The notes: a model not told the origin generated them from the letters alone. DNA of 64,000 bases from Onchidella celtica (GCA_963931925.1 OZ007567.1:80609186-80673185), one strand, 5' to 3'. Shown: positions 13,536 through 26,610, counted from the stretch's first letter. Numbers and translations: made by a program.

Positions 13536-14003
13536 TGTTGTACGGATATGGACAGTGCATATCCGTACAACGCACACAATTCGATGACGTAGAACACACA
13601 CCGGAATACTTACAGTCAGCACCAATGACCTATATTACTGACCTTGTTAATTTGCAGTTTTTAAAAATATGAATCGGCTTAGTAGCAAAACAATCCGACT
13701 TCTGCTCGGAGATTGCGTGATCTGCGCTAATAATATACTTGAGTGTACGTCGATCACCAGTGGCTACCCCAACCCCTTTTCGCCTGATTAGCCAATCTGT
13801 CTACCGCCCATTAATACAAACTGACTAGACCTTCACGCCCCCAGGTCCAGCTGACTATTCCATGTGTTGTCACTTTAAATTCGTGAACACCATACCAAGT
13901 TTTGTTTCAGGAAACCTTCACCAGTCGCGCTTTTTGGTAAACATGTTGTACGGATATGCACTGTCCATATCCATACAACATGTTGTACGGAGATAGACTT
14001 CCA
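13536..14003. mobile_element. Hairpin-ended non-autonomous DNA transposon, family H, copy 2
   Basis: This is the same element as 3798-4277, in the same orientation and closely similar over the whole core (for example TGGCTACCCCAACCCC and CCATGTGTTGTCACTTTAAA in both). It carries small indels, including an extra block near 13609-13631. The outer half of the left hairpin is missing: the copy starts at TGTTGTACGG after a C-rich flank. On the right the outer half is present but mutated (TGTTGTACGGAGATAGACTT). No flanking duplication is preserved, as expected when one end has been lost. Confidence 0.78.
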
Positions 14004-15658
14004 TTCTAGAAAGAACAAATCCGTGCCAATAAAAGTACGATCTTGTTTTTTCTTCAATAACGTTGGACCTCGGCTCCTCAATTGTCTGCTCCCACAGTAA
14101 AGTATCAAACAAGTGCTTGTAGCAGTGACGGCATATAATAATCCACACCAAAGTAGCAAAGCAACAAAATATTGCTCTGCTTTGAAGGAGACGGGGTAAG
14201 GGGGGGGGGGGGGTGTGACAGAAAAAAGATCTAACAGCCTCTGTACCTCGCTGTTTCTTGGAAGGGGTTGATTGGGTCGACTGTGTAGTATTATTACCCT
14301 TTTAGGTGCAAAACTGAGAATGGGAATAATCAGCAGATCATCACCCCTCGCCTACAAGAAGACATAAATCGAACCAAGCAGAAGTAACTATAGTCAAACC
14401 AAATTTTCAAATCAATATTCTACGTGTCAATCCATTTTGCACTCCATAATAAATGTAACAACGTACTCCAGCATCTTTTCTTGATTTGCCCTGCAAATAA
14501 ACTGAAAGATACACCCATGACAAGCAGGTTTTAGTTTTCTCAAATGGAATAATTATCCCGGAAATGTCATTTTCACACGTTTGTCGGACAAGTTGCCACC
14601 TTGTGGGTCTATTCCCCACCCCCACCCCCCACCCCCCCTATCGCTCCCGTATGGGTTAGTTTCACCTGACGTCACAGAATTTGCGCTCCTACAAATTTCT
14701 GAATTTCATTTATCTGTCGTCGGAATTTCCAAGGCCATACATAATGTTTCCTTCTCCGGAGAGTCTCAATTCTTCTTTTTCGGATTGCGGTTAATTATCG
14801 CATGTGTGCACGTTCAGCCGCTACACATAAGAGGACGGGGATGCCGTGCCGTCAACATCACAATTTTGGGTTGCGTAAAAGTGAAACAAAGCAATACAGA
14901 TGGCCAGGGCACAGAACATGGTGCCGGGAGTCTCCTCAGCTACGGATCCACAAATTCATGATTCTTCGCCATTATTCACACAAACTGGGTGTCCTTCTTG
15001 GGGGGGGGGGGGGGTGATCAGCACCCCAGCCGTCCGGCTGCCAAATATCTCACGTGGTGCGGGCAAGAGACGGAGAGCGATCCCGGTCCCATGATATTAG
15101 TGGGTGACCGAAATACGTCTACATTAGCCGCGGACACGGCCGGTACAGAGAGAAAATTAAAATAATTGGCATAAGAGCTACATTTTCCTCGGCTCCAGTA
15201 TGCGTTTACACCCTCATAACGATGGAGCCATGATACCCTGGAGGGCTGAAACTGAGAGTTCCCCAAACACCAGTCTTAAATCATTGGAGGTTCGATGCTA
15301 CTCGCCTTCGATGGGCGGCACCCCGCCATTTGTCTCTCAGGCAACACGCATTATAAATAATTGTCTGATATCGTACAGGGTCGGTCAAAATTTACTTTAC
15401 AAATGTACCGTCTTCACAGTCGCATTTCATCATGCAAAGAAGTAAAAACCCGATAGACCAAAGTAAATAATTCTATGGTCACGTGGCCAACTACCATAAT
15501 TTTATCCAAAGAATGCTGCATGACCTGAATTGTAGCATTCAATAATGCCAGAGGAGGAACTCCAAATGGTATGAGGCGATTATTGTATACATGATCTCTT
15601 ACAATTCTTCCTTGCTTTGTCTTATTCTCTTTCAGGATTTCTTGCTCATCTTTGGGTG

Positions 15659-15905
15659 TGTTTTTTCTACGACTAAAATGTTAGAATTCCAGCGCTACTT
15701 AAATGCAAGAAAATGATAGAAAATTTAGTCATTTATTTTAGTTGAAACTTTTTTCTTTTTTTTTGACATTAATTTTTTTTTCCCCTAAAACACCAGGAGA
15801 ATTACAATGCTATTTCAAGGCCAATCCACTATTTCCAGGATTTTCCCTCAAATTTTTTTTAATTCCGGGGCTTTCCCAGGGATCCCTAGAATTCCAGGGC
15901 TGCGC
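15659..15905 (+). repeat. Dispersed repeat family D, copy 1
   Basis: TTTCTACGACTAAAATGTTA, then CACCAGGAGAATTACAATGC, CTATTTCAAGGCCAATCCAC and repeated CCAGG/CCAGGG units. The same order occurs at 27937-28136. The style (AATTCCAGGA-type motifs) recalls known hAT-like MITEs, but the ends are not clear. Confidence 0.55.
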
Positions 15906-16235
15906 TGTGACTCTGCCCTTTCTGTTCTCCGTCTGTCTGTATAGACGTTTGTTTCCCAACCCATCTATATTAATGGCAAAATGTACAGATTTCACACCAT
16001 TGCATATGGCTACCTCGCGGGCACAGCTTGGGTCTAACTGTCTCATATATGCAATCCATTTGAAACATGGTCACTGAGCTGCATAATGCAATACACCCCT
16101 GGAGTAATAACAGTCAACAAAATGGAAACTCGTTTTTCATGAGAACACAGTACGTTGAGACACTGGTCCTTCTTCCTGAAGCCCACCTCCTCCCTTTCCC
16201 CTCGTCTTCTGCAACCATCTGATTGACGTTGAGAC

Positions 16236-16366
16236 AGCTCTGCCTTGCTACGGAACAAAACCGTATAAGCCAATCTGGTGCAAACGTCATGTCATGCAAT
16301 GAAATTGGCTCTGTATTTCTATCTGGATTTCAATTTTACATGACTAATAATTTTCTTTGATCACCA
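16236..16366 (+). repeat. Dispersed repeat family A, copy 2 (diverged)
   Basis: GCTCTGCCTTGCTACGGAAC, AACCGTATAAGCCAATCTGG and TTTTCTTTGATCACCAC align with blocks of copies 1, 4 and 5, with many substitutions. Confidence 0.55.
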
Positions 16367-17018
16367 CAAAATGGAAATTGGCCAAAGAATAACATGAGAC
16401 TCAATCCCAAATCGCGATCTTGGTTGTTTGTTCCAACTGCACATTTGCACAACTGAGAAATTCGACGTTAAACGTTTGCAGCTTTAGAATTAAGAAGATA
16501 AGGAGTTCGAATAAATCGGTACTTTGAAATAGCTTTTTTCGTGCCATAGTCCATTTGAAACAAGTGTCAAAGTGTGCATTTGTTATACCTCGTGTACACA
16601 CTAAAAGATCTCCAGTTTTTCAGGAAGTGGAGATGGAACAGACAAGAACTAAGGTCCCGACAAGTATCAAAAATTTCATTTGTCCATGACCGCAAACATT
16701 TACTTTCATGAATTTAGGCCAAAACTGCATGTTTCTGTGATTTGTTGTTTTCTCTGTAAAACTGTTTTTTGCCTATACATGCTTTTATCATATGTGGCAG
16801 AGCTTCTCAACCCATCCCACCATTCTACTACATTCATTCCGGACACATCATGCACACATGTGGGCAGGTACATGGAAAACGTATGAACATTAAGTTGTCA
16901 GGCCACAAGTAGGTTTATTATTGGATATAACTAAGAAAAACTGCATATATATTTCACATAAAAACCGCCCATTTCATCGATCATACATCCATGGCTAGGG
17001 GGGAAATCATCCGGTTGA

Positions 17019-17094
<76 letters not shown>
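17019..17094. repeat. (CT)n microsatellite, about 76 bp
   Basis: CT dinucleotides with one CCTC interruption near the start. Confidence 0.97.
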
Positions 17095-17096
<2 letters not shown>

Positions 17097-17177
17097 CCTT
17101 GGCAACACGACTAACACAAAGACTTGGAGAAAATTGTAATTAACGCACACTCCTTAATTCCCCAGCCTTGCATAACG

Positions 17178-17249
17178 TGTCCTCCGCCGCAGTGGTAAGT
17201 GTCCTCGCCTGTCACGCGAGGGCCTGGGGTTCCATTCTCACCGTGGACG
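17178..17249 (+). repeat. tRNA-Asp(GTC)-like sequence, probable SINE head or pseudogene
   Basis: 72 nt, the length of a tRNA. CTCGC-CTGTCAC-GCGAG is a perfect anticodon arm with GTC, the Asp anticodon. A B-box-like GGGTTCCATTC and an A-box-like GCAGTGGTAAGTG lie at the right spacing, and TGTCC/GGACG can pair as part of an acceptor stem. The acceptor stem is incomplete and the B-box deviates from GGTTCGANTCC, so a functional tRNA is unlikely. No tail or duplicate flank was found. Confidence 0.6.
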
Positions 17250-20200
17250 AACTTAAGTCTTTTCTCCTTCGCTGTGCTGAGTTAAGATTATAAGAACTAA
17301 TCTGTGTGATCTTAAAGATCTTACAAAATCGATGCCATAGGAAACTGGACTGGTCATTGTTAGATTATCAAAAATGCTTCCTCTTTTTACTCCCGTTCAC
17401 TGAACGAGCCAGTGACTTGCATTATACAGAAAAAAACAATCTTGTGTAAAGCCAACAATATCAGAACACACACAGAAAGGCAAAAAGGGAGGGGGGCGGG
17501 GAGGGAAGAGGAAGCGAACAGAGATGAACTGATTAATAAATAAATGGATACCTATAAAAGTGTGTGTACGCACATAGGTGAAGTAATTCAGACTGAAGAG
17601 CTAGGTAAATAAATAGATAAGTACAAGATTATGTAGATAAACAAGTAAATATATATGCAGCCGTCTATGGGGACTATCCTGGGGATCGGACCCAGCTGAA
17701 GACTTTTATATCCCAGAACTGTCAACTACTGAATTCTGCGTCGTCGGCTGTTCTCGAACTCGTTAGGTGTTTACATTATCAGCTGACGATTCTTACAGTT
17801 CAGTTTAAGCAGTTGGTAAAAAAAAAAATAATAATAATTAAAAACAACCCAAACAAGAAAAAATATATATATTTATATCTTATACATTCAGCTTTTCACA
17901 CACTACATGATTGTGTTCCCAATGGTTTTACGTACAGAATGGATGGGTTATATATAACATGATGACAGATCTATTAAACTACACGCCGATAACAACTATG
18001 AGTAAATCATGAAGATGATATACCTACACCTGTAACTATGGATTGGAAAGGAAAATTCTCACAAAGTTAGGACAACGCCTACGTTTTACGATCACAGTGA
18101 AATCCCAAATTTTGAAAAATGCAGGATAGCCCACTTTTCTTTAAAACCGACCAACTGTCCTACCCGGCCTTCATTAAATGAGGCCGCGATTGACACACAG
18201 CTCAAAACATGTCGGGCTCATGCAGAGGTATTGCAATTAAGATTCTGATCACCGTGTTTCCCCGGCTCACAACTCCGCCAACGTAATATTGGAACGTAAA
18301 TCAATTACCACTTTATTCAACTTCAAGGCAGACGCGAACCACCGACTGAGATTATGAAAGAGGTATGATTACAAGGTATCCGCTTTCGGAAATTCAGGGG
18401 GAAAAAAACTCCGAACAAAAGAACATGATGATCTAATTTTTTAGAATAATGGTTTTAGATGCTAACGCGCCAGACAGGAACTGTTTGGACTTTGTCTTCG
18501 ACTAAGGTATAGATTGTAAGGAGTCACATTATATATACAGACACGCGCACATATTGATCCAAAGAAAACATTTTTACATTCTTGCCTCCCGTCTTCGTGC
18601 AAACATTTAGAAGACAAATTGAAATTGAAATTTAAAAAAATAATAATAATAATAATTCCACATGTGGTTAGCGGACAGACTGTTTACGCATTCATCAACA
18701 GAATTATGCGCAGACTTTTTTTTTCCTTTTTTAAAAATCTTTTTTGTTTGTGTTTTCTTTTCTTTTTATGCCATTTGATTGACCATGACACGTATTTGTT
18801 ATTTCTTAGACGCAGGTTACATACACACTATATATCTTTACTAAAAATAAAAGTATCATAATTAAATGCTGATGCAACTAAAAAATATGTACCAATTTAG
18901 AGAGGGAACTTTAAAGAAGTATCTGAAATGAGCCAGAAAGCAAAACATCAGCCTTGTTTTTATACAGTCTTTGTCTGTGAGCTCTTGTTTCACTTCCATC
19001 CTCTTTTCACTTTTCCATTTTTGTTCTTCTTCTGTATGATAACGTGTCTGCAAACTGCGTGTGTGTCGGTCGACTTATCATCCAGTCTATCAAGCAACTG
19101 TTAGCTGTCTACATTTGCATATCGTCGTATCACCTATCAATCCCGTTTATTTCCGTCCCCTCCAAGCCATAACTCGCTGGCACACACCGCACCACAAGTA
19201 CAGTCAATCTGTTACCCGAACATCAAAGCTTATCGCCTTGGAAACTCAACGACATAAAAATGCATGCCTGTACCATTTTGAAATCCTTTGGGAAAATTCG
19301 CTGTTTAAACTTGACACTGGGGTAAAATTTACTTTCTGGGGGGCTTCCAACGTCGTCAGTGACAACGGCAAACAAAACAAACAACATCTGAATGTTTGCT
19401 AACCCAATTCACTTCAACACACAAATAAATTGTAAACTGCTCTAAGCACTCAATAATTCAGGGGCGGTCTGTTTCAATGATAAGATGTTAGATCCGGGCC
19501 AACTTCCATTTTGAAATATTAAATCAGGCAGTTGAAATCAATATATCTTTTTTTTTTCACCGCTTTTGTAAGCAGAGTACACATTTATTTTTTTTTGAAA
19601 AGAAGACCCGTCTCTGGTTCTCCTCAACAGAACGCCGCGAAAGGCTGTTTGCCTTTTTATGTTTAAACATAACGTTATCGATCGTCTCAGCAAATCATCA
19701 AGACTATCATATCGAAGGATCGCGCCATAACCAAAGATAAAGAAGACGCTTTATTAACGGAGAAAAGGAAAAAGCAGCGGCATAAAAACCCCTTTCATAG
19801 GAGGAGAGGGGCGGACCATGTGCTTGTTTTATTCTCTCTCGCTCGGCTATTTGTTCTTTCAAATCACTTTCAGCGCAACTGAATATGCGGGTGACAGTTG
19901 AGAGAATTCAGATGTTCGTGTATATAAACCCAGATCACCCTCTCATGGATCCCACAATCTCTTCAGCCAAATAGCGACCCAAGAAGCCAACAGACTGGTT
20001 AATTCTACTGCAAAGTATCGACTTGTTCAAAATGAAAGCACATCATTTACAAATTACACTGTTTGATTGCAAAATTTTTACACTGAATATTTCCATAATA
20101 TGAAAGTGTAAGATTCCTTTCTTTACATTGGTTTGCTATCGAGCTTTGCTTTGCACCTAAGCACAGCAACATTTGGCGTGTGTTGGAATTCATTGCACTG

Positions 20201-21100
20201 GGAACACTTTCTATCACTGACAGGCTTTCTACCGATACAGTACTGGTTCATTCAAATCAATAAATCTTCTCAAAGTTGTGGGGTTTTTTTTAAACGTAGC
20301 TTCAGCCCATCCCACTTTCTACCGCTCTTATCTTCCTTATGATCGAAAGTTAGAGATTAACACTGGCCAAACATGTCCATGCATGACAAATCATCAGGTG
20401 CAAATCATAACACTGGGTCATCAGAACGTTACTGTAGGAAAGGCAGGAAACATACAGACATGTTTTGTGTTATAACGCAGTTGACCCTGGTTTTTCCCTT
20501 ACAAAATATCAAACCAAATTGTTAAATCGTTTCTGGGTGTCTCTTCAGTTTGACCACGAATGCTGGAAAATGCAGGCCTGTCATCTACTGGAATTCAGGG
20601 GTCCAAAACGTCACACAAAAATTTGGAAATGAAAATCTACATAAAACTGATTTGCAAAGAGAGCACCGACACAAATTCAGGTAGAAACTGCAAAGCAAGT
20701 TGTGGCGGAACAATAGTTAACTGGATTAAGGAATACCAAATAAAATCTACATCACTAAAATGTGAACGAGTTTAGAATACAAATAATGTCTATTATAAAC
20801 ACATGCATGCTGGGAAATGCATTATGGTACACAACTTTGTACATGCTGCTGGCTACCGGCGTTTTTTTTCTTGTCCAGTACGCAACTCCGATCTGCGTTG
20901 AAAAAAAAATGATCAAAACTAAGGAATCTAGCGCCTTCTTCGGCACCTTTCTGTCCCTTTCATTCGACAAAGAAGAAAATCTGAACACGCCCTTCCTTCG
21001 GTGGCATTTTCCTGTCCCTGGTCGTCAAACAAGTTAAAACACACTTAGATAAACACAAAACTGTAGGTAAAATTCACTTCATCTTCTCTGTAACTTTCGC
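17250..21100. other. No recognisable gene
   Basis: 17660-17720 has a box-B-like GGGTCCGATCCCC on the complement without a matching A-box. A TATA-like TATATAAA lies at 19921-19928 with no gene behind it. The rest is AT-rich and featureless. Confidence 0.5.
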
Positions 21101-21161
21101 ATCTGATTCTGCAGTAGAGCATTAAAATCTGATTCTGCAGTAGAGCATTAAAATCTGATTC
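21101..21161. repeat. Tandem duplication, 26-bp unit, 2.3 copies
   Basis: ATCTGATTCTGCAGTAGAGC followed by ATTAAA occurs at 21101-21126 and identically at 21127-21152, then ATCTGATTC. A local slippage or repair product. Confidence 0.9.
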
Positions 21162-21763
21162 CTGAATTGGTGATAGTCAACCCACGACATGGCATGACAT
21201 AAGTTTCTTATCAGGATGACAAGCAAAAAGCTCGTTCTCAGTGTTGTCAAAAACAAACAAACAATCTGGAGTGGGTTAGATCGGCCGGGGCTGTAACTGT
21301 AACTGTGGACTAGCCGCCATTTACCAGCCAGATCAATCCGAGTTCCAGACGCTGTTATTCACAGAGCAGTTTGTTTAACCCATGCGAGAACTAAGTAAAG
21401 GCTGAAATGGACAGCCAAAGGAGTGGGTGGGGGGAAAACAAGGGGGAGGGGGAGAGAGAAGAATACAGAGATGAGAATAACAGTAGGTCTTTAAGATCAC
21501 TCGTGTACGTCGTCATCTCACACAACACTTCCCCCCAACCCACCCTTTCTACTTGTTATTTGACCTGTCTGGAGGATGCCAGCTTCCTGGGTGTGGTTAG
21601 CCTGACCAGTGGCCGAGACAGGGCATGAGCTAACTAAAGACTAGACCGCCGGTGGGGCTGAATGTTCAGATGTACGTAGGAAATCACTAACACACAACCA
21701 CGTAAAAATTTGCATATTCTGAAGGTCAGTCATACTCTACTGGCTTCACACTCATTTTTTTGT

Positions 21764-21897
<134 letters not shown>

Positions 21898-22874
21898 GGA
21901 TGCCACCACAATTCCGCTTGCACAAGAATAATTTCTCATCCATGCAAGGGCATTTCCAACTCATTTTAGAAGTTTGGGGGGAGAGATTTGTTCTACTGTC
22001 TGTCTGTTCACCTGTTGGTCCTTCTACCTAAAGCATACAGGCATGTCTACCCTACTCTGCATATAGGCTACCAGACCTGTTTCCTAGACCAGCCATTCAC
22101 ACTTCCACACAACAGCAGGACCAGGTCACCAATGGCAACACACAATGATACAATATAATAAATGTATCACGCTGTCTGCACTTACTTTCCCCAAGTCTCA
22201 AGTCCAATTAAATTTTTACACCGGCGACAATGCACTTTGGAAATGAGCAGCACAATACATTTACTGCCGCTGTTACTTTTTTTTGTGTGCTGTTGCTGCT
22301 GCTGCTAATGATGATGAGAAAGAGGGGGATGATCATGATGACAATGATTATGAGAAGGAACTAGTTTTCGATCCCATGTCATTGCTGGATTCAGGTGTTG
22401 TTGATGATATTGATGACAGTAGTCATTTTGATCTCATGGTAGCCGCTGTCGTTGTGGGTTTCTTGCTGATGATGTTTCCGACTCCATGTCTTATTTAGAA
22501 TATATTATATGCGTGTGATGTTCTACTGGTCTATTTCACTTATGCCACCAAATATTGTGCTGCTTCCCCAACCCCCAGTGCACAGCGGCATTTGCTGGCA
22601 GAGATTTACTTTTTGTCTTGACAGCTAAGCAAGCCCACTCACACAGATTGGCTGGTAATCCCCCCAAAAAAAGAGTTGAAATTCTTGGAGGAACGAAACA
22701 AACGGCCTTGAGACTTCCGCCGAAAGGCGAAATAAACTAAAAATTTCGTAGAAGAACAAGTTCTGAGCATGTGACGTCAAGTGAAACGAACCAATTATAT
22801 TAAACTTCAACTACTTGGAGTAAACGTTGAATGTGGCACATTTGGCTATATGGATACCTTTATTTCATGGTTTT

Positions 22875-22936
22875 AGTTTGGGTTTGATATTAACAGCGCG
22901 TTGACACGAATAACGGCCACTTTGAGCCTTTCACGT
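22875..22936 (+). repeat. Dispersed repeat family B, copy 1
   Basis: GTTTGATATTAACAGCGCGT TGACACGAA followed by TAACGGCCACTTTGAGCC. Core of the family: a GTTTGAGTTTAAC-like start and AACGGCCACTTTG. Confidence 0.65.
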
Positions 22937-23390
22937 TTTTTGGTTATCTTACTTTCAGTTAGTTTTTCCGCTTTCAGGTTCTTATATAATAATACACAGA
23001 TCAAATAAATGTAAAATTAAAAATCTGACGGGGAAAAGGTCTATATGTCTATATGAATTTTGCAAATATGATAAAAAATCTGTTAAATCAACTTGCAGAT
23101 TTCGGCCTCGTTCAGAAACGACACAATGAGCTGTGGTCCATGTCAGAAAATAATTTTTTCATGGCAATTATGATTCTAAAAAAAAAAAAGCACAGTCACT
23201 ATTTAAGGTAGGCTAGAAATTAGGTGATGCATATCTCTTGAGAATCCCATGAATGTCATAATGTACGTGTTCCGAAACACCCTCAATCTTCAGACATGTT
23301 CAAATTGATGAGCCGATGGTGACAGGGGATCTATCAATGTCAACAACCACCACCACTTTACAACAAACAAACAACCGCAACAACCTGCAC

Positions 23391-23488
23391 TGCCGCCCAT
23401 CTGCCGTGGTACGGGAAAAAGGCCGCATAGGCCAATCTAGCTCAAATCCATTTCTTGACTTCATAATTATTATGGTATGACATATGTG
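23391..23488 (+). repeat. Dispersed repeat family A, copy 3
   Basis: GGGAAAAAGGCCGCATAGGC, CCAATCTAGCTCAAATCCAT and a run ending GGTATGACATATG match the first half of the family. Confidence 0.6.
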
Positions 23489-24144
23489 TTTTCTTTGCAC
23501 CTAGATTAAAGCTCAAACTGGAAAATGAATTAGTAATAAATCAGGGTGCAACACGAAAGGTTTCCCCCCTGTGAAATTGTGTATTTGCGGTATAAGAACT
23601 TTATCCATAACACGGCAGAATTAATAATCATGTCTACTTACTACCTATTGACAACAAATATTGAAAACCTCCTAATTACTAATTATCACTCTTCAATTTC
23701 CCTTTTCTCATAAACACGACATCAGCATTAGTACTACATGATCTTATACTTTCAAATGGCAAAAATTGAGTCCATGATTATACTATACTATATTATAGAG
23801 TCATATCCAATTTCCAAAATTATTCCCCACAACTGTCTAAAACGTAACGCTACCAATGATATACAAGGGATCTTGTTACACTCAACTAGTAACAAGCATA
23901 AATCAATATGAATCATAAGGCAACAGGTTTTGTAACACCATTTTTCCCCCCTCCATTTAGTTTTTGAATGCTGGTATTAACATGGGACTGTAAAACTGTA
24001 AAACTGAACACCTGCCGATGTGACACATGTTGTTTTCCAGTCTGGTAAACTAACCACACGGCCAGGTAGCTACAGATACTGACAGTTACCGGAGGCCTCG
24101 CCGTTCCTTTCCCTTACAGCAAGCCTGGTCACTCAACTCTGCAC

Positions 24145-24322
24145 TGTATTCTATCTTTCTTTCTATTTGTCTGTCTGTCTGTCTGTCTGTCCATCCGTCC
24201 GTTCCTCCATCCATCCTTTCAGCATTTCTGGTCCCTCGATTCATATACTGTAGTCTTGTCTGTCTGTCCCTTCCTGCCTGTCTGTCGGTCTGTCTGTCCG
24301 TCCGTCCGTCCGTCCATCCAGC
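24145..24322. repeat. Degenerate (CTGT)/(CCGT)/(CCAT) tetranucleotide leader
   Basis: Imperfect runs of CTGT (24169-24192), TCCG and CCAT, and CTGT/CCGT again (24256-24320) lead directly into the (TATC)n array. They look like older mutated units of the same kind of array. Confidence 0.85.
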
Positions 24323-24357
<35 letters not shown>

Positions 24358-24385
24358 CTCTATCTATCTATCTATCTATCTATCC

Positions 24386-24438
<53 letters not shown>

Positions 24439-24472
24439 GTATCTATCTATCTGTCTATCTATCTATCTATCC

Positions 24473-24542
<70 letters not shown>

Positions 24543-24549
24543 CTCTATC

Positions 24550-24580
<31 letters not shown>

Positions 24581-24600
24581 CTCTATCTATCTATCTATCC

Positions 24601-24650
<50 letters not shown>

Positions 24651-24665
24651 CTCTATCTATCTATC

Positions 24666-24708
<43 letters not shown>

Positions 24709-24709
24709 C

Positions 24710-24767
<58 letters not shown>

Positions 24768-24813
24768 CTCTATCTATCTATCTATCTATCTATCTATCCT
24801 CTATCTATCTATC

Positions 24814-24852
<39 letters not shown>

Positions 24853-24853
24853 C

Positions 24854-24911
<58 letters not shown>

Positions 24912-24953
24912 CTCTATCTATCTATCTACCTATCTATCTATCCTCTATCTATC

Positions 24954-25000
<47 letters not shown>

Positions 25001-25020
25001 CTCTATCTATCTATCTATCC

Positions 25021-25061
<41 letters not shown>

Positions 25062-25066
25062 GTATG

Positions 25067-25137
<71 letters not shown>
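24323..25137. repeat. (TATC)n microsatellite, 815 bp, with higher-order pattern
   Basis: Nearly pure TATC broken by CCTC variants (for example starting at 24357, 24384, 24471, 24542, 24650, 24708, 24767, 24798, 24852, 24911, 24942, 25000, 25019), by TATCATC variants that follow some of them, and by rare GT or ACC changes. The conceptual YLSI-repeat protein is meaningless. Confidence 0.97.
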
Positions 25138-26266
25138 GTAAACGTAAGTGTTAATGGTGTGCGACCGCCCCCTGCCCTTCCCTCGCCAGTAGAACATAAT
25201 GTAAAAACAACACATTCCAACCAGCGGTAACAATATGACAGTTTCACATCTTTATCTTCCATATTAATAAACACTAATTATAATAGAATGAAAGGACGAT
25301 ATCACTGCATGCTTGGAATAGTCAATCTGCCAAAAGTGGTCCGAGTCCTACATTTCCCACACAACTTTTTTATCATGACTATTTTGTCCTTTGTACATGA
25401 GTAATAATTCTGACCCTTGACGGTAATGACGCATCGATATTATTTCCCTTTATGACGTTCCACGACTTGCCACTCTGGTGAGACTTACTGACTGACTGCT
25501 CGCTGCTACACGTCCTCCCCTTACAGTTGAAATTCCTCTACCGGGATCCAAATGCTCCCCCCACCCGTCTGAGAATCACTGACCTCCCCACCTGTCCTAA
25601 AAGATTCGTTTATTGAAATGTATGACTCGTAGTTAGCGTATTCAGATTATAGCCTCCGTGTGAGACAATTACTGGTAGTAAAGTGATATCGGCAAAGCTT
25701 CGGAAAAACACCAAATTGTGAGTCTCCAGTATTTTTTCCCGGGGTTCGCAATCCTGATTAACCTAATTATTCACAAGAACCCACATTAAATATGACCTTA
25801 TGTGTGCAATTATACAAATGAAATCCCCTGCGCCCCCCCCCCCCAAAACCCACCTCGGAAAAAGAAAAAAAAACTCAGGGAAAAAAAACAACAACAACAG
25901 TATATTCCAATGATGGATGCCTGCGAATTTATAAACAGCCACTCCCTCCTTCCACTTTTTACACTCTTATTATTCTTCTCCTCCGTTTCCCAGCCCCGAT
26001 TCTTTCCCTCCCTATTTGTAACACACACTCCGAACCTGCTTAGACCAGTTAAGTACTGGCCGCCATTAGTGCCAAGCTGGGTGTTTAAAAAATTCATATT
26101 ATTCCCTTACATTACAACAATGGGCGTGAATGAATGCCTGACTATTCTTGCCCGCAGATTAAACAATAATGTCAACAATACACAGCTCTGGATTTCCAGC
26201 TGCCTTTAAAGTTCAACGTGTACGTGTGTACAGTCGCTCATCCATGTGTGGCGGCCATTTCCAATA

Positions 26267-26460
26267 GGTTGGGGGGGAGGGGAGGGGAGGAGAGAGAGAG
26301 GGGGAGGAGAGAGAAAGAGGGGGCGGGAGAGAAGAGAGAGAGGGGGAAGAGAGAGAGAGGGGGGGAGAGCGAGGGAGAGAGAGGAGGGGAAGAGAGAGAG
26401 GGGGGGAGAGAGAGAGAGAGGGGGAGAGCGAGGGAGAGAGAGGAGGGGAAGAGAGAGCGG

Positions 26461-26513
<53 letters not shown>
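26267..26513. repeat. Purine tract of GA and GGGGGA units, about 250 bp
   Basis: Only purines apart from a few C interruptions (for example at 26323, 26370, 26429). The block GGGGAGAGCGAGGGAGAGAG AGGAGGGGAAGAGAGAG occurs twice (about 26362 and 26422), so there is a roughly 60-bp repeated unit inside. It ends in pure (GA)n. Confidence 0.95.
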
Positions 26514-26517
<4 letters not shown>

Positions 26518-26610
26518 ACAACGGGAAAACAAAAAACACGAGCAAAGACCCCGGAACATTTCGGGCTTGCTTTGTGTTAAACCAAATTGAATCGAAGCAG
26601 TGAGTTCTGA

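Larger units (their letters stand above)
14004..17018. other. No recognisable gene; repeat families A and D inside
   Basis: G-runs at 14200-14213 and 15000-15014. Repeats at 15659-15905 and 16236-16366 are listed separately. The remainder shows no coding signal. Confidence 0.55.

Noticed and set aside
17665..17770. GGGTCCGATCCCC (complement) as a tRNA-like SINE B-box
   Set aside because: No A-box at the proper distance and no arms fold.
19372..19425. Minus-strand VEVNWVSK, reminiscent of the EVKVNWAT segment that follows the TIA1 exon
   Set aside because: No AG acceptor before it, no family continuation after it, and the match is only a few residues.
19921..19990. TATA-box-like TATATAAA followed by a possible start region
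   Set aside because: No open frame, exon or terminal repeat follows, and AT-rich DNA gives such sites often.
22185..22260. Minus-strand ETWGK followed by GTAAGTG, resembling the end of a TIA1 RRM3 exon
   Set aside because: The upstream residues do not resemble RRM3 and the key cysteine position does not match.
22283..22498. Acidic 71-codon frame
   Set aside because: Arises from GAT/GCT trinucleotide repetition; no other support.
24256..25230. 324-codon frame made of YLSI repeats
   Set aside because: It is the translation of the (TATC)n microsatellite; such frames exist in all phases without stops.
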